DNA of 64,000 bases, taken from Glandiceps talaboti (Eukaryota; Hemichordata; Enteropneusta; Spengelidae). The notes below the pieces were generated by a model. It had not been told where the DNA came from, did no database searches, and was given only the letters and a program-made list of their open reading frames with translations. The DNA lies in NCBI RefSeq assembly GCF_964340395.1, contig NC_135556.1, forward strand, positions 14,023,910 through 14,087,909, written 5' to 3'. This document shows, piece after piece, positions 1-16,849 of the stretch (the stretch's first letter is position 1; each line of letters begins with the position of its first letter). The translations under genes and the position numbers were made by a program.

Positions 1-450
1 GTTTTGGAGCCAAATTTTTGAGAAAATTCAAATGTGAAGAGTTGCAACTGTATACTTACCATGTTACAAAGAAACTTTCCCACAGAAAAATTATAGTTAT
101 CCCTTTCTGAGTGAACACATTTTTCAGAAAAGCAAGTCTAAAGTTTGGAATTTATCAGTTTTTGCTTAGTTTTGAAATATTGAGAAATTTACACTTTCTT
201 CAGATTTGAACTCAAATTTTTTCAAAAATAACAAATTCGCCAGGCTGAATTCTGATATAACATGTTTCCCAATGTTCCTGCCTTTTAAAATATGTCCTCA
301 GTTGGCTGAAACAGGTCAGAATTTGTATGTCATACAGTCCCTAAAACCTTACTTTATTCAATTATCTCCAAATCTATTGGCCTCCCTGAACGGTATGTAT
401 GTATATGTATGTATGTATTCACAATAGTTTTGTATTCTCATTTTCCATAG
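1..450 (+). other. 3' part of an intron of the TPR-protein gene
   Basis: This AT-rich stretch precedes a splice acceptor (pyrimidine-rich run ending in TTTTCCATAG at 441-450). It holds a short GTAT microsatellite at about 393-418, only some 30 bp upstream of the acceptor. No coding signal was seen; the small open frames here cross the acceptor or have no recognisable similarity. Confidence 0.6.
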
Positions 451-797
451 ATATTAACACGCCGAGGTCGATGTTTGAAGAATCGCTTAAACTTTGCATT
501 TCCGAGTTTGGTGAGTATCACCAATGTACAGCACGGTGCTATCAATTATATGGACAGCTTTACTGGAACAGATGGACCAAACGAAGGGACAGTGGATGGT
601 CTGGTTACATGACACCGTGTCTGGGCTTGTATCAAAATGAGCTCAGAATACTCGAAACATTACTGGGGCCTCTTCATCCCACCGTGGTTAGGTCCCGCGA
701 AGACGTCATCATCATTCTGGAAACAATTGGTAGACAGCGCGAAGCCGATGATTTGCGAAGGCAACAACCGGAAGAAAGCAAAGACATTGTGAATTAA
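451..797 (+). CDS. Terminal exon of a tetratricopeptide-repeat (TPR) protein
   Basis: This exon encodes about 115 C-terminal residues and ends at TAA 795-797. It opens after a good acceptor (TTTTCCATAG), and the reading frame enters with two bases of a split codon, so the upstream intron is phase 1. The peptide has paired amphipathic helices typical of TPRs. A first block holds FEESLKLCISEFGE followed by CTARCYQLYGQLYW. A second block has ELRILETLLGPLHPTVVRS and then an READDL helix, which is the LG-x-x-HP signature of kinesin-light-chain/nephrocystin-type TPRs. TPRs are protein-interaction scaffolds, so no enzymatic role is implied. The parent protein cannot be named from this exon alone; its other exons lie upstream of the window. 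The C-terminal tail is polar (QQPEESKDIVN). It lies on the same strand as the ARHGAP6-like gene, about 15 kb upstream of it. Confidence 0.75.
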
Positions 798-1200
798 AGG
801 CCAGGTGTCCTTGAAAGTTTTTACACTGCTCACTCAGGTTCCTCATTGTCTTATATTTTTTGATCAGACGTTCACCAGCACATGACAAATGATATTGCTG
901 GAAATATTTTATGACACCCTAAAAAAATCTCCTCGGAAAATTATAAAATAATAAATTGCTATTCAATTTACAAATCGAGTAAACACATTTACAAAGTATT
1001 AGTATACAAAAGTGTTTTCGTCAATGCATATCTACCAGTTGAGTATCCTGTAGCAATCAAGTTACTTCTTCGCAAATCATTCTGTCACTGATGTACCTTG
1101 AAATAAGACGCAATTTATCGGGGGGGGGGGGGGGGGGGGGGTGCGACGTGGTGATTTTTTTCCGATAAACACAAAATATTCTTAATAAAGTTATGTATAC
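798..1200 (+). other. 3' UTR and downstream flank of the TPR gene
   Basis: Non-coding sequence follows the stop codon. It is AT-rich, with AATAAA motifs at 950-955 and 1184-1189 and a run of 22 G at 1120-1141. The first AATAAA, about 155 bp after the stop, is the likelier cleavage signal. The G-run would probably be a polymorphic or poorly sequenced position. Confidence 0.5.
950..955 (+). promoter_or_regulatory. Candidate poly(A) signal AATAAA
   Basis: Canonical hexamer within ATAATAAATT, about 155 bp downstream of the TPR-gene stop codon. A GT-containing stretch (AAGTGTTTTCGT) follows about 55 bp later and could serve as the downstream element. Alternatives at 1184-1189 and 1567-1572 share the flanking phrase TATTCTTAATAAAGTTAT. 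Confidence 0.45.
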
Positions 1201-1807
1201 CTATATTAGCTTTGTAGGCCGTAAATGTGTGGCAAGAATCTAGTAGACAATGATATATAACCGTTGTGTCCATCTGCAATTAGTCTGCCGCCCTCTCGTG
1301 TCAGAACATGTCATTATTTTTTAGCAGGTAGAACACTTATCGACTGGCACCACTCCCTTGGGAGAGTTTGCTTTTGTTATCTTTTATTTGTTTCATATAG
1401 TCTTAAAATATTTTGAGTTTGTATTTCACTGTTAGTTCATGCAATGAAAATTGCCCACTTCCTCACTTTTTTTTTTTTTTTTGCCAGTTACTAGTACTAG
1501 CCACATTCACTCGAATTATTCGGGTTATCATTTCACTTACTAGAACACATGTACAGTTGTATTCTTAATAAAGTTATTTTATTAAATTAATGAAGAAAAA
1601 AGCACGTCAAGTCTATGGGTCATACTACAAATCATGTTTGTGTTAGGGGGTTTGTTCTGTATGAGTATCCCTAGTCCAAATGATATTCTCTACATTGATA
1701 CTATAACGTATCTTTTTCTTTTGTGGAGTCGGACAACCGTCTGCATCGTGCTAAATGAATATTTTTACTATGTGAGATTCACTGACAATAATCACGAGGG
1801 GCAAAAA

Positions 1808-1813
1808 CGCGCG

Positions 1814-1844
<31 letters not shown>

Positions 1845-1845
1845 A
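1808..1845. repeat. (CG)n(CA)n compound microsatellite
   Basis: An alternating CG tract runs directly into a CA tract, so the whole 38 bp alternates pyrimidine and purine. Such tracts can adopt left-handed Z-DNA. Open frames on both strands across it (alternating R/A or T/H, and C/V) are artefacts. Confidence 0.95.
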
Positions 1846-2509
1846 ATTTTCAACAAGCAACATTGTAATAAAAATGAAGCAACTTGATGAAAAAGAAGAA
1901 CAGATCCCCGATGATAATAGGAAAAACAAGAACGAGGTGACAAGAGTTTCATTTTTGTTATATACTTTGCTTTCACGATCTGCCATTGAATGACATGTGT
2001 TTCCTCACACTGGCAATGAACGTTTCCTTATCTATGGTTTCCTTATTTACAACACATTGAGCTAGGAATTGCAATTTGTAAATTAACGCCATTGTGCAAT
2101 TTTCGTGTCGTGGGGGGGGGGTCATAAGAATCGACCATTTTAGAAGTATTTCATCAAGCAATGTACTCGACTTGTGCTTTAATACCAGTTACTTTGTTAT
2201 CGACAACTATCAATAATGATAAATTATCACAAATATATGCATGGATATGTACGGCATAAGACATTGTGACTAGCTAGGGCTTATTTAGAATTACCTCAAA
2301 CCATCGCTATCGTGCTCTTGTGTCGTGCGCCCACCCACATTGGTACCGTACTCATATACACATTTTTGTCGTACTCTCATATTGAGCCACTAATCGGTCT
2401 GTATTTTTAAATACCAGCTAGGAAGTAGTTATTATCTTGTTTGGGTGATAACGAGCGAGTGAATGCCATCGTTGTTTGGTCTGAGTTGTCTGCAAAGTTC
2501 GATAAGAAG

Positions 2510-2521
2510 GAAGATGGCGGA
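2510..2521 (+). promoter_or_regulatory. YY1/TISU-like start-codon element (GAAGATGGCGGA)
   Basis: This 12-mer matches the TISU consensus SAASATGGCGGC at all but the last base, and it contains the YY1 core AAGATGGCGG. TISU elements direct both transcription and cap-proximal translation start in animal genes with very short 5' UTRs. The frame from the ATG (2514) stops after eight codons (MAEYVDAA), unless it is spliced at the GTACGT that begins at 2522. No partner exon was recognised, so this may be a fortuitous match. Confidence 0.3.
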
Positions 2522-2936
2522 GTACGTAGATGCAGCGTGATGTTGCCAGGACAACGCCGATGACGCTAATAGATTGTTGCTAGTATAAGATACAGACAAT
2601 AACAAGTAAATGTACTAACAAGCGACCGTGACCTTAAACCAAACTAAGATAACTTATTAAAGTACGTAAAAGGGTCAAGGTTTCCTTGACAACGCGATTT
2701 AAGGCATGTGGAAGAATGAAAATTGCCTGATATCCCGATGTGCCTTTTCATTTTGATAGACCGTAATATATGCACATGAACGTTACTGAGGATCGCTATT
2801 TATATTCCACGAGTTTATCTACGATATTTTCGATTCACAAAAGAATGCTCGTACGCGCTTCCAATCTGTCGATCACAAACAAGATCAGTCATTTCTTGCA
2901 TACTGTATACAAACAAAGAAACAGAGACGTATCCAC

Positions 2937-3035
2937 TACCTACCTACCTACGTAAGTACGCACCCCCCCCCCCCACACACACACACACTCACATACACAT
3001 ACTTTCTTACTTAGCCAACCGGACAGGCATGCACG

Positions 3036-3089
<54 letters not shown>

Positions 3090-3212
3090 GACGGACAGAC
3101 AGACACACACACACACACACACACAAACAAACACAAACACACACACACAGACAGACAGATACACACATGCATACATACATACATACACACATACATACAT
3201 ACATACATACAC

Positions 3213-3244
<32 letters not shown>

Positions 3245-3322
3245 ACATACATACATACATACATACATACATACATACATACATACATACATACATACAT
3301 ACATACATACATACATACATAC
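2937..3322. repeat. 386-bp compound microsatellite (CCTA, C-run, CA, CAGA, ATAC)
   Basis: Successive blocks are CCTA repeats, a C-run near 2963-2973, CA runs (about 2974-2990 and 3041-3087), CAGA interruptions, more CA, and a long ATAC tract to 3322. Both strands are open in several frames for 100-150 codons (C/V/Y/M or T/H/I-rich peptides); these are composition artefacts. All blocks differ by one step (CA to CAGA to ATAC), as expected from slippage plus point mutation. Confidence 0.97.
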
Positions 3323-4200
3323 CAATATTAAATTCGGAAGAAAAGAGAAAAGCATAAGATGGAAAAATCAATACAAACTTGGAATGACACTTTTCTAGCA
3401 TAGATGCTTCATTTTCAGAAGATCAAGAACATCTGAAATTAGAATAAAATCAGAAAGCAAATTAATTCTCATTTCTCCAATGCACTTCTCAGTTTATTCA
3501 TAGTATTACTAGTTTCATATGTATTGTACCCATTCTTACATTCAGGTTTGCGATACCCATGTCTTTGCACATACAACTTCTTTTGCTTCATATTGATGGA
3601 AATGAATTTTTTTCTAAAACATATTTTTTTCTCAAAAATTCTCCAATTGATACATAAAAAGAAAAAGATGAAAAAGCATAGCGATACTTAACATTTGTGA
3701 TTCGGTACAGAATGGGACTGATTAATTTCGGAGAAATGAGCGAGAGATGCAGTACAAATGTCAGCATAATTTAATAACGGCGCTACAACTATTACCATCA
3801 TATATCTTCCCATTCTTCCAAGAGCCCAATAGTTCTCCTCAGCGGGATAAATTCATAGGGGCGTGTAATATTTCTTAGATTGGTGTTTTCCTAGTCTACA
3901 GACTAAATATAACAACCTTTTGACGATATATACCTACCTATAAGGAAAAAAAACATATTTCTACTAGTATTGAGATTGATACATTTGTAGCAGCACAGCA
4001 GGATTCGTACGATATTTTCCTAAGAAAACGGCAATCCAGGACGGCAATCTAAGCAATAATACGTGCCCCTGTGGATAAATCCAGGTGCCATCCTTGGTAG
4101 CGAAATCAGACTTGTTATGATGTTAACCGATTCGCTGAAACTTAGAATACACTGAACGAGAAAGCGATATTTTTTCAGATATCATGTGTCCCCGTGAGTG
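3323..4200. other. Intergenic, nothing recognisable
   Basis: Unique-looking AT-rich sequence with no long open frame, no inverted repeat I could detect and no promoter motif that stands out. Confidence 0.4.
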
Positions 4201-5400
4201 ATAACCATTGCCGCTGATAAACGCTAGGAGCCTGGTTATATAAATGATATGGCTAGGTTGGTTTTTTTGCGTGCAGACGACACCACACGTTCTTTGTCCA
4301 TCATCACCTATGTCACCGTTTCCGACGTCTCTGAAGTGTGTTTGTAGTAATTTTCCAAAGCCTGTTTCCGTTAAACACGAATTGGATACTTTTCTCCGTC
4401 TTTAGTTGCTGCAACAGAATGACACGGACAGCTGGTGTATCTAAGTTTGCACGACTATGCGCGTCATAGCATCCCCCATTCCAGAGAATCCCACGTCGCT
4501 GACCATGATCTTCGTTCTATACATTACTGCTGTATCAAATAACATAGCCCTTTAGAAAGCCAAGGATACTGTGTAATTCGAACGGGGGTTACATCAAAAG
4601 TTTACGGTGTTTGTCCTTGCCAAAGGCAAAGTTGATGACAGAATAAAACGATACTTTTGCACGTACCCCAGTGCAGTGCAGTACCAGTGGACAACTAGAA
4701 GAAAGAGCACACAAACACCAGCCGAACTTCACGATACCTAAACCAATGGAGAACGGAATCTCGACTTTTCAATATCGTTCGGCATACACAGTATCATTTG
4801 GATCGACAGTTTAAAAAAGTCACATTTTTGACAAAAATAAGACATCACAATCCGTAATACCCAAAACACCTCCAGGGATATTCGAAGTCTGCGAGTGATA
4901 ATTAGCTTTGTATTGAGGACGCTGATTGGTTGTCACCTCTCGCTTGGCTGAAGTTCCATATATGTCCAGACGTGTGACGTCCTACAAGGGTTTTCATCTA
5001 ATGTGTCATCATGGCGGAAAGTCTTGAGGGTGTACGTGTTTAGCAAACCACTAGACTTATTTCCCAAACGTTTTCAGATTTAGCATTCAACTACATATCG
5101 TAAGACTGACAGGGAGCTGACTTGGACCACAACGCTGTGCCCTTCGGGGAAATATCTGTCCATTACCCCGTGGAAGGAATTCGCGAAATTATTCCAACAT
5201 CGCCGTAACTCTGACTTGAGTTTTGAAGTTATCATCTCACTGAATGAAACTAACGTTGTTTAAAGATTCAAGTGTGGCTGTTTTGGAAGTCTCCATGGTT
5301 TTATCTCGTCCATTGTGCGATTCTCTGGATCCTATATTACACCCTAGGATTGTAAATGGGATTTTTTAACAAATCGTCGGAGGAAAGTAAGTACTAAGTT
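4200..5400 (+). promoter_or_regulatory. CpG-richer candidate promoter region
   Basis: CpG dinucleotides are noticeably more frequent here than in the flanks. The stretch includes an inverted CCAAT box (TGATTGGTTG at about 4922), TGACGTC-like CRE cores (about 4975-4981), and a second ATGGCGGA motif at 5011. It ends in a short candidate coding exon with a strong donor at 5387. Together these look like the 5' end of a + strand transcript. The transcript could be an unrecognised gene or an upstream non-coding leader of the ARHGAP6-like gene. This is inference from composition and motifs only. Confidence 0.3.
5356..5386 (+). CDS. Candidate short first coding exon (MGFFNKSSEE), gene unknown
   Basis: ATG at 5356 sits in a strong Kozak context (AAAATGG: A at -3, G at +4). 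The frame encodes ten residues, MGFFNKSSEE, plus one base before a near-perfect donor (GGAAA then GTAAGTAC at 5387). This would be a phase-1 first exon. If read through, the frame stops within three codons. I found no matching phase-1 acceptor exon downstream. The acceptor-like CAG at 16036-16038 would put a stop two codons after the junction, making this a small upstream ORF in that scenario. Neither the N-terminus nor the gene is recognised. Confidence 0.25.
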
Positions 5401-7210
5401 TTCTTATTTCGTCAGTTGATGTTATATTACGTGGGAGACAGAGAGTAACTTAAGCTAACTGTAATCGTCACTCTCTCAACCCGTTCAACTGATATTACTC
5501 ACCAACCCAGCTGCGATTGTATTTCCGCATTGACGTATGTTGTAGATCGTGTCTTTTCCATGAGAGAGTACAAAACTGACGAAATACATGATATAGTCGC
5601 ATTTGTCGAGTCTTCTAGTTCTCTCAATGTCTTCATTATTGGTATGTTACAGCCATTTACTTTATATTTTAAAGAAAGTACATTAGGTTTTGATTACGGC
5701 TTAATGTAAATTAGATTATGTAAGCATGGGTTTTGTTTTGTTTCTGTAATGTATCGTGCTAAGCCATTTCCAGTCATTTCTCAGGCCACACAAATGACGT
5801 ATAATACATGTAGTACATGTATGTACTTATTATAAGTCAACTGCAATAACAGCTGCCATAGAGAATTGTTATTGCTTCACAATGCACATTTCCAGTATAC
5901 CATTTCATTCTTGAAATATATACTTTAATACGTTTGCCAAGACTCGTGTGGTTCTTTATGCTTGTTTGTCTGTCTTATTTTTATGTTAAGGGGCAGCGAT
6001 ATAACCACACGTTTGTGTATATTACCGCGCTTCTCTCTTTTTACAGTGGAAATTTGCAAGACTTTTTCACATACACATGTCATACATGTGACTTACGTCT
6101 TGACAGCGGTATGCTACCCAAACCATATATCACGGGAGGGAGACGATTATATAAACTTTTATATTTGTTTGATTTACTCGCTACATAAAAGTACGTAAAT
6201 CTAACGGTGCCCGTAGGTTCATTACCGGAGTCATTCGTCTCGGACGATGCGAATTCCCCCCATGGAGGTATCGACATCTCTCGTGCCATACTTTCTATGA
6301 CCTAAAGTAACTCTATTAGAGAAGACCTTTGCAGTCAATTATGCTAGAAATTTCAGCCAGGCTGTCAGTCACCAAATCTATTACATGTGTTTCATCGAAG
6401 ACCGTTTGATTAAGGATTGGTATTTGCTACTTGCAAATGAGTAACATCTTCGATGCGACAACATTTCTATCTGGTATCCATCACTAAAGTTTAGCGTATA
6501 TAGTTCCAGATATGTTTTATCTAGTTTTAACAATACGGCCTAGTTTTGAATTAACCCACCCAGTTATTCGACATATACGATACTATGCCCCAGTTTATAC
6601 CGCAATGCAAAGAGCTGCAAACCTCGAAAGAATATGAGGCCTATGGAATGTAAATGAACAATGCTGGAATTCGCTACTACGTCGTATCACGCGGGACTTC
6701 AAAGGCGGGAATATTTCCAGCTATCGGCAGCTGACGTAATTCTGCAAAGTCGCCATTTCTGGGCGGATTACATCCAAAAGTACCTAAAATTCTTGCTAGA
6801 ATGTACATCTAAAATCAACCAAACTATCAACTTTTTTGATCAACATGGCCACTTTAAGTCGATTTGTCGTAGGGCATTTGAAAACATATTAAAGGCTTTG
6901 CAGTAAATGAGAAAAATCCGTATGAACTATGCTGAAATATATACAATATACAGAAATGCATAATGCAAAGATGATTACCGGTGTCTATTTAAGGTGAATA
7001 ATTATGAGGTGCACTTATAGAATTTCTGCAAAGTTTAGTTTATGTTGTAATATATGAACCTGCAAAATAGCGTTACTTAACCTTTGGTGCGATACAGACT
7101 CGGGAAGAACAACTAAACATGGTATATATACATAGTATCGACCAATTAACGTCCTTGTGTGACTATAGGCATATCATCTGGGGGAAAAAGACCTCTGTAC
7201 TCATTGAAAC
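5401..7210. other. Intergenic, no gene recognised
   Basis: Several open frames of 60-85 codons occur (for example near 5934-6188 and 6661-6906), but none has domain motifs, splice-site support or recognisable similarity. I see no repeat structure. Confidence 0.4.
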
Positions 7211-7226
7211 AGCAAGCAGCAGCAGC

Positions 7227-7302
<76 letters not shown>

Positions 7303-7329
7303 CTGTACTACTACTACTACTACTACTAG
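7211..7329. repeat. (AGC)n(AGT)n-(ACT)n trinucleotide hairpin repeat
   Basis: A short AGC run leads into about 24 AGT units (7229-7300). The tract then flips at GTACTGTAC into ACT units up to 7329. The last third is therefore the reverse complement of the first part, and the tract can fold into a hairpin. The poly-Ser and poly-Tyr open frames across it are artefacts. Confidence 0.95.
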
Positions 7330-9436
<2,107 letters not shown>

Positions 9437-9617
9437 TAGTGTAGTTGGCCTATCACAGACGTCGACACATATTTGTTGGTGTCACTCAAAACATTTGTAT
9501 TTGATCGCAAGACTTTACAATACGCGGGAATTTAGTGTAGTTGACCTATCACAGACGTCGACACATTTGTTCGCTTCACTCAAAACAATTTTATTTGATC
9601 GCTAGACTTACAAAAAT
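9437..9617. repeat. Tandem duplication, 96-bp period, two units
   Basis: Both units start with TAGTGTAGTTGRCCTATCAC, continue with the CAGACGTCGACACAT core and share CACTCAAAAC and TTTGATCGC further on (units at 9437 and 9533). The second unit is slightly shorter and diverged. It contains the palindromes GACGTC and GTCGAC. Confidence 0.85.
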
Positions 9618-10636
9618 AATACCTGGAAAAAAATTTTGCATATAATTTTACAAACTTGAAGAGTGCCATTTCTAATTTCTTACATTTTTTGTCATTTATT
9701 TATTAACCTGATTATGGCACAAGTGTCTAACACTATAGGTGCATGTGCACGTCACTTAATTTTGCGACCTTGACCTCTATGACAAATGCCAGCCATACTG
9801 GTCCTAAAATGTGCATTTTGTCTCTTATCTCCAAATGTTTGATGAGTTCATATGGGGTCAGTATTCAATTGTCTATACCAGTATTATCAGTAGGAGTCTT
9901 ACCGAGATAGCCCATGACCTTAACCTTCATACTCAAGGTCAACTAGCAATTTACTCCATTCATTTGAAGTTTTCCACATATAAAATTCAAGTACATGTAA
10001 ATCTCTATGCTATATCTCTGTGCTATCAGAGAACAATTGTCTAGTCAGACTGACCTTCTCTCATGCTAGGTTCACATCAACATCTTAAACAGAGTATAGT
10101 TTACTCTTCTGCTGTTAGTGTTTTGGGGGTCACGTGCCTAGACACTGCAATATGTTATGTCGTGAACTAGGTGGCGATAGGTGAATAGTAGGCCCATATC
10201 TTAGACACCAAGTTAACAGCGTGTGTTGGGCCTTTGTCTTCAAATATGTAAGACTTGTTTACATGTAACGTTTGATATGTATATCTATTTCATCCTTTTG
10301 TAATTGTGTATATCCTTCCAAAATACCAACAGGTAAGATCTAAGTTTATTTCTGAATTTTAGTTCTCACTTGCATGTGATTGGACATTTTGTTTATGCAG
10401 TCAACAAACAACATCACTGTTGAAAACATTAATTGCCAAGAAGTATGTAAACAACTTTCGGAAGAAACCCGCTCTACATATGATGATTTATTTATTTATT
10501 TTGCGTTATGAGTACTACCTTTTGTGACTGCGAACCATTATTCTTTATTCAAATATCATGAATATGCACATTTAAGGCCCATGGCCTATAGTATCGAAAA
10601 ACAACATTGTAAAGGTAGTACGTAAAAGGTAGATGA
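9618..10636. other. Intergenic, nothing recognisable
   Basis: AT-rich sequence with no exon-like segment or repeat detected. Confidence 0.4.
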
Positions 10637-10690
10637 ATGTATGTATGTATGTATGTATATACGTATGTAAACGTATGTATGTATGTATGC

Positions 10691-10721
<31 letters not shown>

Positions 10722-10934
10722 CGTATGTATGTAAACGTATGTACGTATGTATGTGTGTATGTATGTATGTATGTATGTATGTATGTATGTATGTATGTAT
10801 GTATGTACGTATGTAAACGTATGTACGTATGTATGTGTGTATGTATGTATGTATGTATGTATGTATGTATGTATGTATGTATATGTATGTATGTATGTAT
10901 GTATGTATATGTATGTATGTATGTATGTATGTAG
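10637..10934. repeat. (GTAT)n microsatellite, about 298 bp, with higher-order pattern
   Basis: Long GTAT tract interrupted by AAACGTATGTACGTATGTGTG modules. The interruption phrase GTAAACGTATG recurs near 10667, 10718, 10730 and 10813, and GTACGTATGTATGTGTG appears twice about 83 bp apart. The array has therefore also expanded in larger blocks. Open frames on both strands are artefacts. Confidence 0.95.
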
Positions 10935-11996
10935 TGAAAGTAAAGAATCGCTCGTTTACAGACTTGATAAAATGCCATCTTAAATTACACAATCTTTTGT
11001 TTAGAAAGTTTAGAAACGATCGACATGGCAATATTTACAATGTCAAGGATTCCTTTCTGGGTATGTATATTCTTTATTTTTGTTACAACGTAGTTTGGAA
11101 GGAATCTAATGTTACATACCAGATAACGGAATTAGCCTTTCTATATGGATATTGGACAATTTGTCATGTGATTTGGGGATACGTGAATTATTTAGAAACA
11201 GGTTCTGGAAAGGATTGATGTCCATACAACCAAGTACTATAAGGACAGCTACTCGTACTTTATTGACATCTAACAAAACTCCTATAGAACACACACAATA
11301 AAGGTTTATATAGGGTCTCCTGCATTCCATACATAATATTGGCGGGAATTTGGTATTGACCTTCATTTGGTTGGTCAATTTGGTTAGGAAAGATTGTTTG
11401 AACTTGAGGTTAGCTAATTTGACATACATGTAACTTGATTGGTTATGTAGACTGCAGTCAGGATCCTCACTTTGACTCAAGCATAGTGTATTTCATTCCC
11501 GATGTGATTTACGTTAAACATTTCTATTGCGATGACGTCATTGTGGATTCACATTTTCAACAGACAGGGGAATAGTTATCAATGCCCGGATTTTCTTAGC
11601 TTCATCCGTAATACAATATTAAGGAAATTAAACAAGGAAGCCTTGAGAATTAGCCAGTAAAAATGTTTGGAAAATATTATCAGTTATTGAGATCAAGGGC
11701 ACATCGGCGGAAATGGATACATGTATTAGAAATTTAGAACATTGATATCTCCAAGTGGTCGGAAACAGGCGGTGTGTAAATCGTACGTCTTTGCTATCAC
11801 TATATCCTTGGCGTTAAATGACACACATAAAAGACCTCTTTAAAGCTGGTCTCTACATAAATGTCCCTATGAATAAAATCAAAGCCGTAAAGCTCTCAGT
11901 TGGATATCTTTCGACCAAACTGTGTAATATAACAACGGTAAATGATAGATCGTTTATGTAATGTGGTAAGGGGTGGTATTGTTATCACCCCCCAGC

Positions 11997-12000
<4 letters not shown>
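10935..12000. other. Intergenic, no gene recognised
   Basis: Open frames run out of the neighbouring microsatellite (10829-11218 on +) or sit alone (11112-11480 on -) and show no recognisable motif. No inverted or direct repeats were noticed. Confidence 0.4.
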
Positions 12001-12058
<58 letters not shown>

Positions 12059-12062
12059 ACAC

Positions 12063-12119
<57 letters not shown>

Positions 12120-12277
12120 TAGACAGACAGACAGCAGACAGACAGACAGACAGACAGACAGAGGCATTGAGAGAGAGAGAGAAAGACACATATACACACA
12201 CTCACACACACACATACACACACATACATACACACACACAAACAAACAAACAAACAAACAAACAAACAAACAAACAC
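12001..12277. repeat. Compound microsatellite (GA)n(CA)n(CAGA)n(GA)n(CA)n(CAAA)n
   Basis: About 27 GA units (12001-12054), a CA run, about 25 CAGA units with single slips (12065-12162), a short GA run, CA runs, then ten CAAA units ending near 12275. Open frames of 94-133 codons across it are artefacts. Confidence 0.97.
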
Positions 12278-15797
<3,520 letters not shown>

Positions 15798-15805
15798 TAT
15801 ATATA
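15798..15805 (+). promoter_or_regulatory. Candidate TATA box of the ARHGAP6-like gene
   Basis: TATATATA within GCTTTATATATACTG, 264 bp upstream of the start codon at 16069. A start near 15828-15835 would give a 5' UTR of about 240 bp. In AT-rich sequence this is weak evidence. A possible splice acceptor at 16036-16038 (CTTGACTTGCAG) would instead imply an upstream leader exon. Confidence 0.25.
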
Positions 15806-16068
15806 CTGTTGCTTAGTCGTGTCAGGACTTACTTAACTTGAAATATATCTGCAGATCTGAAAGAAATCGCCAACGCCGAAGGTCGAAGGCACAGGTACTG
15901 GAGGTCAGGACATCGGGGAATGATAATGGACGTACGTGACATAAACAAATATTGCCACACTTAAAATCAAGACCATTTTCTGCACATGCATGTGAACCGC
16001 GAGTAATCGAAAGATACACATAACGACTTGACTTGCAGTGTCTTGACGTTAGCAATTTTTCTCCCAAA

Positions 16069-16773
16069 ATGACATCTATAGATGCATTAGACATGATGGA
16101 CAACTCTTTCCCTGGACCAGGCTCCCCGGAACCACAGATTTCTCCGGCGCGGGTTACCAGCCTGTGTAACAATAACAATCATTCGAGGCATTCCTCGACG
16201 ACGTCAGACGATTTTTCCGAATCGCCTTCTCCAGGTACGCCAAAGAAGACTTTAGCAAATCGGGAGCACGTAAAACTGCGATTGACGAGAAGTTACGACC
16301 CAAACCTCACTCGCCACAGACTTACCGCTCCGGAACCTGGTATTACTGCCAATGAGAAACATCAAAACCACACACACGCAAGTGATCTTTTGAAAGAACG
16401 CGAAGCAGCACACGCCAAACTTCGAACGGTCAAGTCATTTGAGGATTCACACGGAGTTTTAGCACACCACGGACCAGATTCCCCAAATGTATCGTCACCG
16501 CGTCTCAGGAAAAAACAAACTTATTTTAAGAAAATGGCAATATTTTTCCACCATGGGCCAAGATCACCATCGGCTACATCAAGCCCATTGCATAGCGAAG
16601 ACGAAAGCCACAGCGATACTGAATTTGGTTTTGATGTTTCCCCTCTTGCCTCTCCCACAGTTATGCACAAGGGTAAATCGCCGTTATCCCCAAGCAGTCG
16701 TCTTATTCCCAAGAAATGGAGACTGAAATCCTCGAGTCCGAAACTTGGCACAAGTACCCTGTGGAGTCACGAG
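16069..16773 (+). CDS. ARHGAP6: First coding exon of an ARHGAP6-like Rho GTPase-activating protein
   Basis: This exon encodes 235 N-terminal residues (ATG at 16069, Kozak CAAAATGA with A at -3). It ends in phase 0 at a consensus donor (CACGAG then GTAAGT at 16774). The segment is Ser/Pro-rich and disordered. Three segments recall vertebrate ARHGAP6 N-termini. These are LRLTRSYDPNL (about 70-80, resembling the human TRSLDP segment); a basic-hydrophobic patch RLRKKQTYFKKMAIFF (145-160), a possible membrane contact; and IPKKWRLKSSSPKLG leading to LWSHE at the exon end (compare human RRW and VWKSE). There are many SP/TP sites. The frame is open 36 bp upstream, but with no further ATG. ARHGAP6 proteins inactivate Rho-family GTPases (RhoA) and remodel actin; the catalytic domain is not in this exon. 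Similarity was judged from memory. Confidence 0.8.
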
Positions 16774-16785
16774 GTAAGTTCATTT

Positions 16786-16817
16786 TTTATTTATTTATTT
16801 ATCTGTTTATGTATATG

Positions 16818-16849
<32 letters not shown>

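Larger units (their letters stand above)
1201..2936. other. Intergenic stretch, no convincing gene
   Basis: Apart from the CG/CA microsatellite and a T-run at about 1467-1482, I see no exon with coding character. A poly-G of about ten lies near 2112. A YY1/TISU-like ATG context at 2510-2521 is listed separately. Several short open frames have no recognisable similarity. Confidence 0.5.

Noticed and set aside
2940-3401. Overlapping open frames of 100-153 codons (C/V/Y/M- and T/H/I-rich)
   Set aside because: They are translations of the CA/ATAC microsatellite. The same happens at 10549-11218, 11896-12343, 13317-13670, 16716-17096, 52209-52515, 60896-61185 and 63436-63882.
16033-16068. TTG start for exon 1 at 16033
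   Set aside because: Non-ATG start without support; the ATG at 16069 has an A at -3. An acceptor-like CAG lies at 16036-16038, so this part may be UTR.
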